DNA of 51,254 bases, taken from contig JBGPAU010000004.1 in NCBI GenBank assembly GCA_041480845.1, positions 1 through 51,254 on the forward strand. Direction: 5' to 3'. The position numbers were made by a program, and so were the translations under genes. Positions 16,686-26,411 of this stretch are shown piece after piece; position 1 is the stretch's first letter, and each line of letters begins with the position of its first letter. A model generated the notes under the pieces. It saw only the letters and a list, made by a program, of their open reading frames with translations. It was not told the DNA's origin and made no database searches. This stretch comes from LCIL01 sp041480845. Lineage in GTDB: Bacteria; Patescibacteriota; Microgenomatia; UBA8517.

Positions 16686-17648
16686 ATGGAATCTCAAATT
16701 GTTGCACCGAAGCCGACAGACCCTGCCGGACCTTGGGATACCGTGGTTATCGGCTCCGGTCCGGCCGCACTTACCGCTGCTATATATAGTACAAGGGGTG
16801 CCGTTTCTACTTTGATTTTGGGCGGGGAAGTTTGGGGAGGGCAACTCATGTTAACTACAACAGTGGATAATTTCCCGGGTTTTCCCGAGGGAGTCATGGG
16901 TCCAAAACTTATGGAAGATATGAAGGCCCAGGCCCAAAAGTTTGGAGCGGAATTTAAGCCGGTCAATGTCGAATCGGTTGATCTTACCAAAAAGCCATTT
17001 GAAATTACAGCAGGAGGGAAAACATATCTTGCCAGGTCCATTATTGTTGCAACAGGTGCTGTAACTACATGGCTTGAGGCTCCGGGAATTAAAGAACTTA
17101 TCGGCAAGGGAGTTTCTTCCTGTGCCCCTTGTGATGCACCATTCTTCAAAGGTAAAAAGGTCGCAGTTGTGGGAGGAGGAGACAGTGCCATGGAGGAGGC
17201 ATTGGTACTGACGAAATACGCTTCAGAAGTGACAATAATTCACAGGCGCGGGGAATTTAAAGCTTCGGCCGCGATGCAGGAGAAAGTTAAAGGTAACCCC
17301 GCAATTAAAATTGTCTGGAATACGGAAGTTACCGGGGCAAAGGGTGGGGCGAAGTTGGAAAAATTAGTGCTTAAAAACAATAAAACAAATGAAACTACTG
17401 AAGTCCCCTTTGACGGACTCTTTATCGCAATAGGCCATAAACCTGCCAGCGATCTTTTTGCCGGAAAAGTCGATTTAGATGAAAATGGCTATATAGAGCA
17501 CGTAACCGAACATTGCGGCACATCCGTTCCCGGGGTATTTGTAGCGGGGGATGTGATAGACAAAAAATTTAAGCAGGCGGTCGTCGCTGCCGGAATGGGA
17601 TGCATGGCCGCGATGGAAACCTTGAGATACCTGGAAGAAGCTGGTTGA
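16686..17648 (+). CDS. trxB: Thioredoxin reductase
   Basis: A 320-residue FAD/NADPH disulfide reductase of the low-molecular-weight type. It has the FAD motif GSGPAALTAAIY, a redox pair CAPC at about residues 145-148 (CATC in most homologues), the NADPH loop VGGGDSAMEEA and the C-terminal FAD motif GVFVAGDV. A short extension precedes the FAD domain. It should reduce the thioredoxin encoded at 15.9 kb. Confidence 0.94.
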   Translation: MESQIVAPKPTDPAGPWDTVVIGSGPAALTAAIYSTRGAVSTLILGGEVWGGQLMLTTTVDNFPGFPEGVMGPKLMEDMKAQAQKFGAEFKPVNVESVDLTKKPFEITAGGKTYLARSIIVATGAVTTWLEAPGIKELIGKGVSSCAPCDAPFFKGKKVAVVGGGDSAMEEALVLTKYASEVTIIHRRGEFKASAAMQEKVKGNPAIKIVWNTEVTGAKGGAKLEKLVLKNNKTNETTEVPFDGLFIAIGHKPASDLFAGKVDLDENGYIEHVTEHCGTSVPGVFVAGDVIDKKFKQAVVAAGMGCMAAMETLRYLEEAG

Positions 17649-17673
17649 CATTTTAACTTTTTCCGTGCAGAAT
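17645..17673 (+). promoter_or_regulatory. Promoter of the DsbA-like gene, predicts leaderless mRNA
   Basis: TTGACA (17645-17650), 17 bp, then CAGAAT (17668-17673). Exactly 6 nt (ggacac) separate the -10 box from the ATG at 17680, so the A of the ATG would be +1. Confidence 0.65.
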
Positions 17674-17679
17674 GGACAC

Positions 17680-18513
17680 ATGTTTGCAAAGTTAAAGTCG
17701 TTAAAAAGTCTTCAACAATTATTTATTCCGATACTTGCAGTCGTGGCAATCGGTCTTGCATTTTTTTCCGGAATCCTTTGGCAAAAAGTGAAAAACCTCG
17801 AAAAAGGTGGAGCAGCAGGTACAACAGCTACTACCCAAGGAGCCGCACAGCCTCAACAGCCTACAATTTCCCTTGATACGATCAAGGGCCTTTTTAGTAA
17901 GGATGTGGTTAAATTTGGAGACGCTAACAGGAAAGTTTTATTTGTTGAGATGGCCGATCCTTCTTGTCCTTACTGTGGCGCGGCGGACGGACAGAATCAT
18001 AGTATTTATAAATCCTTAAGTAGGGATGGCGGAGTTAGCGACGTTACATTCAAGCTTGTAGCAGACGGCGGGAAATATGTTTCCCCGACTGCGGAGATGA
18101 AAAAACTGGTCGACGCCGGAAAGGCTTCATACGTTTACATTTACTATCCCGGACACGGTAACGGTGAAATGGGTATGAAAGCGCTTTACTGCTCAGCTGA
18201 GAAAGGAAAATTCTGGGAAGCCCACAGTCTTCTTATGAATAGTGCGGGTTATACTCTCATGAACGATACTGTTAAAAACGATAAAACACAGTCGCAGGCG
18301 GTTGCAAATTTCTTAAAGTCGGTAGTCGACCCCAGTTTCCTTAAGAGTTGTTTAGACAGCGGTAAATATGACGGGCGGCTCCAAAGTGACCAGGATTTGG
18401 CCACATCTCTTGCAATTCAGGGAACACCGAGTTTTTATGTGAATGCAACTAATTTCCCCGGTGCATATAGCTACACCGATATGAAATCTGCGGTTGATGC
18501 ACTCCTCAAGTAA
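17680..18513 (+). CDS. Membrane-anchored DsbA-like thiol oxidoreductase
   Basis: A 277-residue protein with an N-terminal membrane anchor (residues about 12-34), a low-complexity Gly/Ala/Thr/Gln linker and a thioredoxin fold carrying CPYC (about residues 96-99). The cis-proline region is GTPSFYVN. The family (DsbA/BdbD-like, Thioredoxin_4) oxidises or shuffles cysteines of exported proteins. The ATG at 17680 was preferred to a GTG at 17665 because of the promoter position. The cysteine-rich secreted proteins at 45-50 kb could be substrates; that is speculation. Confidence 0.85.
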   Translation: MFAKLKSLKSLQQLFIPILAVVAIGLAFFSGILWQKVKNLEKGGAAGTTATTQGAAQPQQPTISLDTIKGLFSKDVVKFGDANRKVLFVEMADPSCPYCGAADGQNHSIYKSLSRDGGVSDVTFKLVADGGKYVSPTAEMKKLVDAGKASYVYIYYPGHGNGEMGMKALYCSAEKGKFWEAHSLLMNSAGYTLMNDTVKNDKTQSQAVANFLKSVVDPSFLKSCLDSGKYDGRLQSDQDLATSLAIQGTPSFYVNATNFPGAYSYTDMKSAVDALLK

Positions 18514-18566
18514 TTAATTCCGGAACAGGCAAAAAATAGAGTGGGGTAAAGATGCTACAATAAATC

Positions 18567-20252
18567 ATGTCTTCACTGCCTAATGACAAGATAATAGACC
18601 TGATTAAAAAAAGCGGTCTGGTTGATGCAAAAGCCATAACTAAGGCCGAAACCTATGCCGCCGAAACCAAGTCACTTGACCCCATAAATTCATTTGTGGA
18701 AAGCGGAGTTTTATCGGAAGATCAGTTGGGAACAATTATTGCAGGCTACTACAATGTTCCTTTTGTTTCCCTTTCCAGAGAATCAATTCCGGAGGATGTT
18801 GCCCACATTATTCCGGAAAAAGTAGCCAGACGCCAAAAAGCGGTTGCCTTTGCCAGAGACGCAAATGGAATCAAAGTGGCCATAAACGACCCGACCAATA
18901 AGAATGTTTTGGCGATGGTAGCCAGAAAGACGGGGGAGCGGGCGTTAGCCTACTACGCAAATGCTACCGAGATCGAAGCCACGGTAAGCCTTTACCAAAA
19001 AGCTTTGCAAAAAACTATTGACGAACTTCTGGCTGAGTACATTAAACAGGCAACTTTGTATAAAGGAGACCTGCCCATTATCAAAGTGGTTGATGAGCTC
19101 ATCAACGCCGCATATCACGACAGGGCCAGCGATATTCATATTGAGCCGGAAGAAAAAACTGCCCTTATCCGTTTTAGAATTGATGGAGTACTTCAGGATG
19201 TTTTGAGAGTTCCCAGGGAGGTGCACGACAGAATGATATCGAGAATTAAAGTTCTTTCAAATCTGAGAACCGACGAGCATTTGAGTGCGCAGGACGGGAA
19301 AATGACTGCCCACATGGAGGAGGAGGAACTTGATATCCGGGTTTCTATTTTGCCGGTTACTCAAGGAGAAAAAGCGGTTCTAAGGCTTCTTTCGGGACAC
19401 TCCCGGGAATATACGCTATCCGACTTGGGAATGAGTCCGACCGATCTCCAAAAAGTTACAAAGGCATTTAGCAGAAGCTATGGAATGATTCTTTCAACAG
19501 GGCCTACAGGAAGCGGTAAAACAACATCCATTTATGCGATTTTGAAAATTCTAAATACCCGCGAAAAGAATATTATGACCATCGAGGACCCAGTCGAATA
19601 CAGAATTGTCGGTGCCAATCAAGTTCAGGTCAACGCCAAAACGAATTTAACTTTTGCCAACGGTCTTAGATCGATTTTAAGGCAGGATCCTAATGTCATC
19701 TTTGTGGGCGAAATTAGGGACAGTGAAACAGCGGGAATTGCGGTAAATGCCGCCCTTACAGGCCATTTAGTCCTTTCTACCATGCATACCAATGATGCGG
19801 CAACGGCAATTCCGAGGTTAACCGATATGAAGGTTGAACCGTTTTTGGTTGCCTCCACAGTAAACGTAATTATTGCCCAAAGGCTGGTAAGACAAATTTG
19901 TTCTTCATGCAAACTGGAGGAAAAAATGCCGGCAGCGGAAATAGCTAAGCATTTTCCAATTGAACTGGTACAGAAACACTTCGGAACGGCAACTGAAATC
20001 ACGGTCCATAGGGGTAAAGGCTGCAAGATTTGTAGAAGTACCGGCTATTCGGGACGTGTCGGACTTTTTGAAGTTTTGGAAGTGACAAAGGAGATAAGGC
20101 GGCTTGTTTCCGAGAAATCAGATTCGGATATTATTACCTTGGCGGCAGTCAAAGAGGGGATGAAAACAATGCTTGATGACGGCTTGGAAAAAGTGGCGGC
20201 AGGGACAACCACAATGGAGGAAGTTATTAGAGTAACAAAGGTCGAAAACTAA
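18567..20252 (+). CDS. pilB: Type IV pilus assembly ATPase PilB/GspE
   Basis: A 561-residue secretion ATPase that powers pilus extension. It has an N-terminal MshE-type domain, then Walker A GPTGSGKTTS (about residues 312-321), Asp and His boxes, Walker B (NVIFVGEIRD) and a C-terminal tetracysteine zinc site (CSSC and CKIC). The length is typical. An extended -10 (TGcTACAAT) lies 5 nt before the ATG, pointing to a leaderless message. The pilC gene follows directly. Confidence 0.95.
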   Translation: MSSLPNDKIIDLIKKSGLVDAKAITKAETYAAETKSLDPINSFVESGVLSEDQLGTIIAGYYNVPFVSLSRESIPEDVAHIIPEKVARRQKAVAFARDANGIKVAINDPTNKNVLAMVARKTGERALAYYANATEIEATVSLYQKALQKTIDELLAEYIKQATLYKGDLPIIKVVDELINAAYHDRASDIHIEPEEKTALIRFRIDGVLQDVLRVPREVHDRMISRIKVLSNLRTDEHLSAQDGKMTAHMEEEELDIRVSILPVTQGEKAVLRLLSGHSREYTLSDLGMSPTDLQKVTKAFSRSYGMILSTGPTGSGKTTSIYAILKILNTREKNIMTIEDPVEYRIVGANQVQVNAKTNLTFANGLRSILRQDPNVIFVGEIRDSETAGIAVNAALTGHLVLSTMHTNDAATAIPRLTDMKVEPFLVASTVNVIIAQRLVRQICSSCKLEEKMPAAEIAKHFPIELVQKHFGTATEITVHRGKGCKICRSTGYSGRVGLFEVLEVTKEIRRLVSEKSDSDIITLAAVKEGMKTMLDDGLEKVAAGTTTMEEVIRVTKVEN

Positions 20253-21362
20253 ATGAAAGATCAAAAAGAAGCCGTGCCGGTTAAAGAAAATAGTATTTTT
20301 TCTGTCTTTAAGTCGGACAAAAAAGTGTCTCTTTCGGCTTCGGATAAAATTGCCCTGATAAGCAATCTTTCAACAATGTTAACTGCCGGAATTCCGATTC
20401 TGGAGGTGGTCAATAATTTGATGGAGGACTCAAAGGGGGGAACCAAAAAGGTCCTGGAAACTCTCCGCGACGATTTAACCCAAGGGCATCAGGTGAATTA
20501 TTCGCTTGCGAAGTTTCCCAATGTTTTTGACAAAGTTGTGGTAAATGTGGTCAAGGCAAGCGAGGAAGCCGGGACACTTGACGTAACTTTAAAAGACTTA
20601 AGGGATAACCTTAGAAAGCAAAATGAATTTAGAGATACGGTTAAAAACGCCTTGATGTACCCCGTTTTTATCATGGGAGTTTTTGCTTTAGTACTTGTGA
20701 TTAACTTAATTTTTGTTATTCCAAAAGTTGCCCAGGTTTTTAAAAATTTGAAAGTGGATTTGCCTCTTCCGACCCGGATGCTTCTCTGGGTTTCCGATTT
20801 TATGACCAAGAATACCGTTCCATTCCTTTTTATTATTTTCGGAATAATTTTACTTTTTGTATATCTCTTTACCCAAAAACGCTCCTTCATCCTTAATGTT
20901 TTTTATTCTTTGCCGGGCGTTTCGGGACTGGTTAAGCTTATCGATATAACCCAGTTTTCCAGAAGCATGTATCTTCTTTTAACCTCCGGAATATCCATTA
21001 TTGCCGCACTTGACCTCACAAACGATATCGTTTTCAGGAGGGAAACCCAAAAGATGCTTCAGAAGTCAAAAGAGATGATCCTTTCCGGCAAAACCCTTTC
21101 GGAAGGGCTTCGTCTGGCCAAGGGCTATGTTCCCACAATCATGATAAAACTTGTAGAAACCGGAGAAAAAACCGGAAGCCTTGATAAATCAATGTCCGAT
21201 ATTTCCGAATACTTTGATTATCAGGTGACAAATACTCTAAAGGCTCTCACTGCCATGCTTGAGCCAATTATGCTTGTTGTCGTTGGAATTGCGGTGGGAG
21301 GCATGATGGTTTCTATCTTAGCCCCGATTTATGGACTTATCAGCAATGTCAGTCCGCACTAA
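20253..21362 (+). CDS. pilC: Type IV pilus inner-membrane platform protein PilC/GspF
   Basis: A 369-residue polytopic protein with two tandem GspF domains and about three transmembrane helices (near residues 130-155, 185-210 and 340-360). Signature pieces include LSTMLTAGIPILEV, VKASEEAGTLDVTL and LVETGEKTGSLD. It begins right after the pilB stop. It is the platform on which the PilB hexamer acts. Confidence 0.94.
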   Translation: MKDQKEAVPVKENSIFSVFKSDKKVSLSASDKIALISNLSTMLTAGIPILEVVNNLMEDSKGGTKKVLETLRDDLTQGHQVNYSLAKFPNVFDKVVVNVVKASEEAGTLDVTLKDLRDNLRKQNEFRDTVKNALMYPVFIMGVFALVLVINLIFVIPKVAQVFKNLKVDLPLPTRMLLWVSDFMTKNTVPFLFIIFGIILLFVYLFTQKRSFILNVFYSLPGVSGLVKLIDITQFSRSMYLLLTSGISIIAALDLTNDIVFRRETQKMLQKSKEMILSGKTLSEGLRLAKGYVPTIMIKLVETGEKTGSLDKSMSDISEYFDYQVTNTLKALTAMLEPIMLVVVGIAVGGMMVSILAPIYGLISNVSPH

Positions 21363-21363
21363 C

Positions 21364-21810
21364 ATGAATAAGGGATACACGCTTGTCGAGCTTTTGGTTT
21401 CGATGGGTATTTTAGCCATTCTTTTTGCCATAACCACAATAAATATTTCTCCCTTGCCTTCAAATACACTTCAGACTACCAATCTTGACACACTTTTATC
21501 CGATATCCGGTCTCAGCAGACACAGGCGATGACCAATGACGCGTCATACGGCGTCCATTTTGAATCCGGAAGCTATACTTTATTCACAGGAGGGAGCTAT
21601 ACCCAAGGACTTATTGCAAATACTGTTATCTACCTTGATTCGGGCATTGTTTTTTCCAATGTGGCATTTCCAAATTCAGTAATAGTTTTTTCTCCGGGGA
21701 CGGGCGATATTGTCGGTTACACGGCAGGGACAGACAGTTTTGTGATTAAAAGTTCAGTAACCAATAAATCGACGACGGTAAGGATAAACAAACATGGAGC
21801 GACATACTAA
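21364..21810 (+). CDS. Pseudopilin (GspH/FimT-like)
   Basis: A 148-residue protein starting MNKGYTLVELLVSMGILA, a class III prepilin signal cleaved after Gly4, with Glu5 of the mature helix present. The start at 21364 is chosen because it puts the cleavage motif at the N-terminus. The C-terminal domain is beta-rich. Likely a minor pilin of the tip or initiation complex. Confidence 0.88.
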   Translation: MNKGYTLVELLVSMGILAILFAITTINISPLPSNTLQTTNLDTLLSDIRSQQTQAMTNDASYGVHFESGSYTLFTGGSYTQGLIANTVIYLDSGIVFSNVAFPNSVIVFSPGTGDIVGYTAGTDSFVIKSSVTNKSTTVRINKHGATY

Positions 21811-24226
21811 TTTTCAAGGGGGGCAGATGATTGTTGAGCTTTTGGTAGCTTTTGGGTTGGCTTCAATTCTTTTGCCTGCAATCATGACCGGATTTGTTTC
21901 GGGGAGTAGTGGTAAAGTTCAGCAGCAGCAAAGATTGAAGGCGATAGGATATCTTGAGGAAGGAGTGGAGGGAGTAAGGAGTGTCAGGGAAGCCGGGTGG
22001 GCAAATATAGTCAGCGGAGTCACTTATCATTTAGTCGCAAACGGTTCCGGCTGGGGGGTTCAACAGGGGACAGAAACTTTGGGGGACTTCACCAGGTCAA
22101 TCGTAATAACAGATGTAACCCCATCCGACTCCTCAATTAAAATGATCACCGTTACTGTTACCTGGAACAATATTATTCCAAGCAATGTTTCTACTATCTT
22201 TTATCTAACGCGGTATTTGGGTAACAAAACTTATACTCAAACGACTCAAGCCGATTTTAATGCCGGTACTCTGAATAACGTCCAGGTAACAAATGTGAGT
22301 GGTGGGGAAGTAAAACTGGCCAATAATAATAAAGCCAAGTGGTGTCAGCCTGCATTTACCACAGATAAAAACGGGCAGGAGGTAACAATAACTCTTCCGG
22401 ACGGGCCTCCTGTGGCAGTTGCGGCTTATGCCAGCGCAACCAGCTCAGCTATTCCAAACGATGTTTTTGTGGCAGTTGCCCCAGACACAACCACATCTGC
22501 AAAGTTGGCATACTTAAATGTTACTGCCAATACAGACCCGCCTGTGCCAACCCTAAAAGGAACTTTTACACTCGATCCGGCAAAATATAGCAGTCCGGAT
22601 TTGGTCCCATCCGGAATTAATTTGACTAATAATTTTAAAACTACCGATGTTAAATATTACAGATCGGGAACAGGGAAAATATACGCGCTTTTAGGAACCG
22701 ATTTACCGGACCACGAAGTCGTTGTGGTTCAGGTTTATAACGGAGCAACGGATTCATTTCAGGACCCCGTAAATAAAATTTACAAATATTGGACATTTTT
22801 TAATACAAGGCAGTATCAGGGGGATGCCCGCTCGACTCCAAATCAGGACCAGGCACCGTTTGGTTACGGAGCGGTATCTTTGCAAATATACAATAATAAG
22901 GGATACCTACTCTCCGGAGGATATCTTTACACATTTGATTTAAACAATATTGATAGTAAAACTCCTGCCAGTGGCCTTGACATGGTGGGCTGCAGAATTC
23001 AACTTGACGGGTATGATTGCCAACCCGGGAACGGAACTGATATGAAATATAACGCCGGGGAAACAGGGGCCTCCTGGGGAGACACAACGCCGCCAGCTCA
23101 CAATAACTGTTCCGACGGGGGGAATATTGAGCTTTATGCAGATCATCAATTAGCTGCCGTAACCTCCGCGGCGGACGGGCATACTTATGTTTTTGTGGCA
23201 GTTGGGGCTGGAACCAATCCGGAACTTGACATTATTGACGTCACTACGGTTCCGACAAGCAGTACAAATCCTAAAATAAATAACAGCAGCTGCGGAAGAA
23301 TTTCCGGGGGAGCAAGCGGGTGGAAAGAGAAAAGTTCGCTTGATTTTAATTCAGCGTCCGGTACGGAGGAAGCTGCCAATTCGGTTTACGTTAGAAGCGA
23401 CAGCAACCGTGTTTATATGTCTTCAAACGGAGGAATTGATGGCAATCATGACGGAAAACCGGACAGCGACCAGTTTTATGTTATTGATACGACGAATAAG
23501 TCCTCTCCCAAATTTCTTTCTGGGACGCCGTCAACCGGTGCCCAGAGCGGTTACTATAACGGTGACGCAACCAATATCCAACTTTTTCCCCGCAGATCAC
23601 TTACGGTTTTATCCGGTCAACGCGCGATAATAGTCGGGCAAGACGGTTTTCCGGCAGACCAAATTGAGCCAAAAGAATATCAGGTTTTAAATATTGAAAC
23701 GGAGGCAACCCCGACCTATTGTGCAGGCGTATCATATTTGCCCGGATTTAACGATTTGACTTCTGTTTCCGAAGCAGACGGAGATAATTTTGTTTATATG
23801 GTGGCAAATACCATGGAAAAACAGCTAAAAATTATTCAGGGTGGTCCTGACACCGGAATATATGTTGATTCCGGGAACTTTGAAGCTAATCCTCTTTCTT
23901 TGGCAACGCCCTCAGCATTTAATAGGTTTGTGGCTAATGTCTTTCAGCCCACGAATACAACCATCAGAATGCAGGTTTCAGTTGCCACACCGTCGGGTGG
24001 GCTATGCGTCGCCTCTAATTTCAATTATGTCGGGCCGGGGGGAGATACAAACGCTTTCTATACACCGGTAGGCTCAACAATTTCGGGAACATTTCCCCTT
24101 GGAGCTTTCGGTAACTATCAAAATCCCGAGAGATGTTTTGGATATAAGGCTTTACTTGATATAACCGGGGGCGACTATAACCAAACGCCTGTATTAAATG
24201 ACATGACAGTTAACTATTCACCTTAA
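21794..24226 (+). CDS. Very large minor pilin with putative beta-propeller adhesin domain
   Basis: An 810-residue protein with a prepilin-type N-terminus (FQGGQMIVELLVAFGLAS, cleavage after the second Gly, Glu at mature +5). The pilin core (about residues 10-170) is followed by about 600 residues of beta-rich sequence. The latter has recurring blocks such as VFVAVGAGTNPELDIIDVT and DQFYVIDTTNKSSPKFLSG, suggestive of LVIVD-like propeller blades, plus several cysteines. Pilins are usually below 200 residues, so this is likely a tip adhesin. It overlaps the preceding gene by 17 bp. Confidence 0.8.
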   Translation: MERHTNFQGGQMIVELLVAFGLASILLPAIMTGFVSGSSGKVQQQQRLKAIGYLEEGVEGVRSVREAGWANIVSGVTYHLVANGSGWGVQQGTETLGDFTRSIVITDVTPSDSSIKMITVTVTWNNIIPSNVSTIFYLTRYLGNKTYTQTTQADFNAGTLNNVQVTNVSGGEVKLANNNKAKWCQPAFTTDKNGQEVTITLPDGPPVAVAAYASATSSAIPNDVFVAVAPDTTTSAKLAYLNVTANTDPPVPTLKGTFTLDPAKYSSPDLVPSGINLTNNFKTTDVKYYRSGTGKIYALLGTDLPDHEVVVVQVYNGATDSFQDPVNKIYKYWTFFNTRQYQGDARSTPNQDQAPFGYGAVSLQIYNNKGYLLSGGYLYTFDLNNIDSKTPASGLDMVGCRIQLDGYDCQPGNGTDMKYNAGETGASWGDTTPPAHNNCSDGGNIELYADHQLAAVTSAADGHTYVFVAVGAGTNPELDIIDVTTVPTSSTNPKINNSSCGRISGGASGWKEKSSLDFNSASGTEEAANSVYVRSDSNRVYMSSNGGIDGNHDGKPDSDQFYVIDTTNKSSPKFLSGTPSTGAQSGYYNGDATNIQLFPRRSLTVLSGQRAIIVGQDGFPADQIEPKEYQVLNIETEATPTYCAGVSYLPGFNDLTSVSEADGDNFVYMVANTMEKQLKIIQGGPDTGIYVDSGNFEANPLSLATPSAFNRFVANVFQPTNTTIRMQVSVATPSGGLCVASNFNYVGPGGDTNAFYTPVGSTISGTFPLGAFGNYQNPERCFGYKALLDITGGDYNQTPVLNDMTVNYSP

Positions 24227-24768
24227 TGAATAAGCAAATAAGCAAATATACAAATAAGAATATCTTGGCCAAATTAGAATTTGGTAAGCAAACGCGGGGA
24301 TTTACCATCGTGGAACTTTTGATCTATTTGGGTCTTATGTCCATTTTTCTTGTGGTTCTAATGGGCATCTTTACCTCTGCCCTTAAAACCAAACTTGCAA
24401 GCGAAAGTACCTCGGGGATTTCCCAGGACAGCCGCTATATTCTTTCCAAGCTGTCCTACGATGTTAATAATGCAGATAGTGTAACTTCACCTACGCTTGG
24501 AGTTACGAGCGACAGTCTGCAAATAGTTGCCTCAGGTTCTGCAATCACTTATGCAACCGTTAGCGGAAATTTGACCAGAACTGTCGGCGGAGTTTCAACG
24601 AATTTGAACGGTAATGATACACAGCTTGATTCAATTAGCTTCAAAAATATAGGAAATCCGGGCGGCAGACCTACGATTCAGGTAGTTTATACGGTGAGGT
24701 CAAAAATTATTATTCAGGGCGGGGGCACGGAAGCACAAACGATAAATACAACAGTCGGAACAAGGTAA
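24226..24768 (+). CDS. Minor pilin (PilW/GspJ-like)
   Basis: A 180-residue prepilin. The signal RGFTIVELLIYLGLMSIFLVVLM starts at about residue 24, so the leader is longer than usual and cleavage follows the Gly. It overlaps the upstream stop by one base. The C-terminal region is beta-rich with Thr/Ser/Val. Likely part of the minor-pilin complex. Confidence 0.82.
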   Translation: MNKQISKYTNKNILAKLEFGKQTRGFTIVELLIYLGLMSIFLVVLMGIFTSALKTKLASESTSGISQDSRYILSKLSYDVNNADSVTSPTLGVTSDSLQIVASGSAITYATVSGNLTRTVGGVSTNLNGNDTQLDSISFKNIGNPGGRPTIQVVYTVRSKIIIQGGGTEAQTINTTVGTR

Positions 24769-25158
24769 ATGTCAAAGATTTATTTTAAATATCAAAAAGG
24801 GCAAACACTGGTCCTTCTTTTAGTCTTTGTAATGATTACGATAGCCATTACAACGGCTGCAACTTTTATTATTGCCACAAATTCACTTTCAACGACCAAT
24901 GTTTCCCAAGGGCTTGCGACTAGGCAGATGGCCGAAGCGGGAGTGGAAAAAGCATTATTGCAGCTTCTCAGGAACCCGAATTATAAAGGTGAAACTTTCA
25001 GTTTGGATACGGGAACGATTACGGCATCGGTTAGCGGAACGTCTACACTAACCATTGATTCGACTGCAACGAATGGGAATTATGTAAAGAGGGTTGAAGT
25101 AAAGGTCTTATACAGTAATAATGTATTGACGCCGGTAAGTTGGAAGGATCTAAATTAA
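24769..25158 (+). CDS. PilX/GspK-like pilus protein
   Basis: A 129-residue protein with an N-terminal KGQTLVLLLVFVMITIAITT hydrophobic helix lacking the usual Glu5, as in PilX/GspK-type proteins. It carries the typical ATRQMAEAGVEKAL block. It begins immediately after the previous stop. Probably a minor pilin-like component. Confidence 0.75.
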   Translation: MSKIYFKYQKGQTLVLLLVFVMITIAITTAATFIIATNSLSTTNVSQGLATRQMAEAGVEKALLQLLRNPNYKGETFSLDTGTITASVSGTSTLTIDSTATNGNYVKRVEVKVLYSNNVLTPVSWKDLN

Positions 25159-25159
25159 T

Positions 25160-25834
25160 ATGGCACAAGAAGGGAAAAATGAAGTTTTGTTTTTGGTACG
25201 CGACCGCCTTTATCTTTATGACGGAAGTGCAGTTTTGACATTGGAATTTCCTGCCAATATTGTTCATGATGTTGATGTTAAGGATAGGGATGGCCTTCAT
25301 AACCTCATAATCTCATTTATACAGAATAATAAACTTGTTCCCGCACAGATATTTTTTGTTCTTTCCGAAGCTGTTTGTTTCAGCAAGGATTTTCCGATAG
25401 GGGGCCCGGGAGATGCCGGGAAGATTGAAGCCGGGACAAAAGAGTTTATAGACGCAATTCCTTTTTCCTCGGTTGTATCCAAAGTTTACAAAACTCCCAC
25501 AACCATCAGAGTTGTCGGATCAAATCAAGATCTTATCGATACAATTTTTGGTGCCCTTGAGGCTAAGGGTTTTGGCATAAGCGCCCTGATACCTGCCAAT
25601 ATTTTTCCTGATTTTGGAACTGCACTTGACTTAAATCCGGAGACGGCACAAAACATTCTCAATAAGAAAGAGGCAGTAATTGCCGCCAGCATGGTGGGGG
25701 AGAGAACCGTTAAAGAGCAGCAACTGGCAACTTCACAAACTGCAGTGCCTAAAAATAAACTTTTGCCATATCTGATTGGCGGATTTGTATTACTCTTGAT
25801 AGTTTTGGTCGTATTGATTGTCAGGCGAGGCTAA
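25160..25834 (+). CDS. Pilus-operon bitopic protein, possibly GspL/PilM-like
   Basis: A 224-residue protein with a soluble N-terminal region of about 195 residues and a single C-terminal transmembrane helix (residues about 200-221, ending VRRG). The N-terminal part has alternating beta strands and helices (for example EVLFLVRDRLYLYD) that could be a reduced actin-like or SHS2 fold, as in GspL or PilM. That assignment is tentative and rests mainly on position in the operon. Confidence 0.55.
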   Translation: MAQEGKNEVLFLVRDRLYLYDGSAVLTLEFPANIVHDVDVKDRDGLHNLIISFIQNNKLVPAQIFFVLSEAVCFSKDFPIGGPGDAGKIEAGTKEFIDAIPFSSVVSKVYKTPTTIRVVGSNQDLIDTIFGALEAKGFGISALIPANIFPDFGTALDLNPETAQNILNKKEAVIAASMVGERTVKEQQLATSQTAVPKNKLLPYLIGGFVLLLIVLVVLIVRRG

Positions 25835-25843
25835 AAATGGGTA

Positions 25844-25873
25844 TTGACAAGGTATGTGTAAATCTTCTAATGT
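25844..25873 (+). promoter_or_regulatory. Promoter of the major pilin gene, predicts leaderless mRNA
   Basis: TTGACA (25844-25849), 18 bp, TAATGT (25868-25873), then 6 nt (taacta) and the ATG at 25880. This gives the pilin its own promoter inside the pilus locus, with the A of the ATG as +1. Confidence 0.7.
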
Positions 25874-25879
25874 TAACTA

Positions 25880-26362
25880 ATGCCTAAGAAATACTCCGGT
25901 TTTACACTTATAGAGCTCTTGGTAGTTATCGGAATCCTCGGAATTCTTCTTGCAATCGTTTTGATCGCCATTAATCCTGCTGCCCAATTTGCGCAGGCAA
26001 ATAATACCGCGAGGACAAATGATGTGAATACAATTTTGAATGCGGTTCATCAATATGCTGCAGATCATAAAGGTGTTCTTCCGACAGGTATTCCCGCTAC
26101 GACAGCTGTAGAAATCAAGAAAGTTGCTGGCGGAGCTGATATTTGCGGACCTCTTTCGCCGGATTATGTGTCCTTATTTCCGGTCGATCCGGATACGAAG
26201 TATATTCCCACGGTTAGCAATGGTGTTGCAGTACCGGATTGTACTGTAGACTATATTACAGGTTACTTTATAGTTAAGGACGCGGGTGGAAGGATCACCG
26301 TAAGCGCCCCCGGAGCGGAAACAGTCAGAGGGGTTACCCCGGTAATTCAAGTAACGAGATAA
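25880..26362 (+). CDS. Major type IV pilin candidate
   Basis: A 160-residue prepilin starting MPKKYSGFTLIELLVVIGILG: short basic leader, Gly7 cleavage site, Phe at +1 and Glu at +5. It has one long N-terminal helix and a compact C-terminal domain with two cysteines (about 50 bp of codons apart) that may form the D-region disulfide. It has its own promoter and a strong terminator, as expected for the abundant subunit. Confidence 0.88.
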   Translation: MPKKYSGFTLIELLVVIGILGILLAIVLIAINPAAQFAQANNTARTNDVNTILNAVHQYAADHKGVLPTGIPATTAVEIKKVAGGADICGPLSPDYVSLFPVDPDTKYIPTVSNGVAVPDCTVDYITGYFIVKDAGGRITVSAPGAETVRGVTPVIQVTR

Positions 26363-26380
26363 GGTGGGGTGGTTAGGCGG

Positions 26381-26401
26381 CCGCCGAGAGGCGGTTTTTT
26401 T
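26381..26401 (+). terminator. Intrinsic terminator of the pilin gene
   Basis: CCGCC (26381-26385), loop gaga, GGCGG (26390-26394), then seven T residues. Confidence 0.85.
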
Positions 26402-26411
26402 GTGGCTAAAT

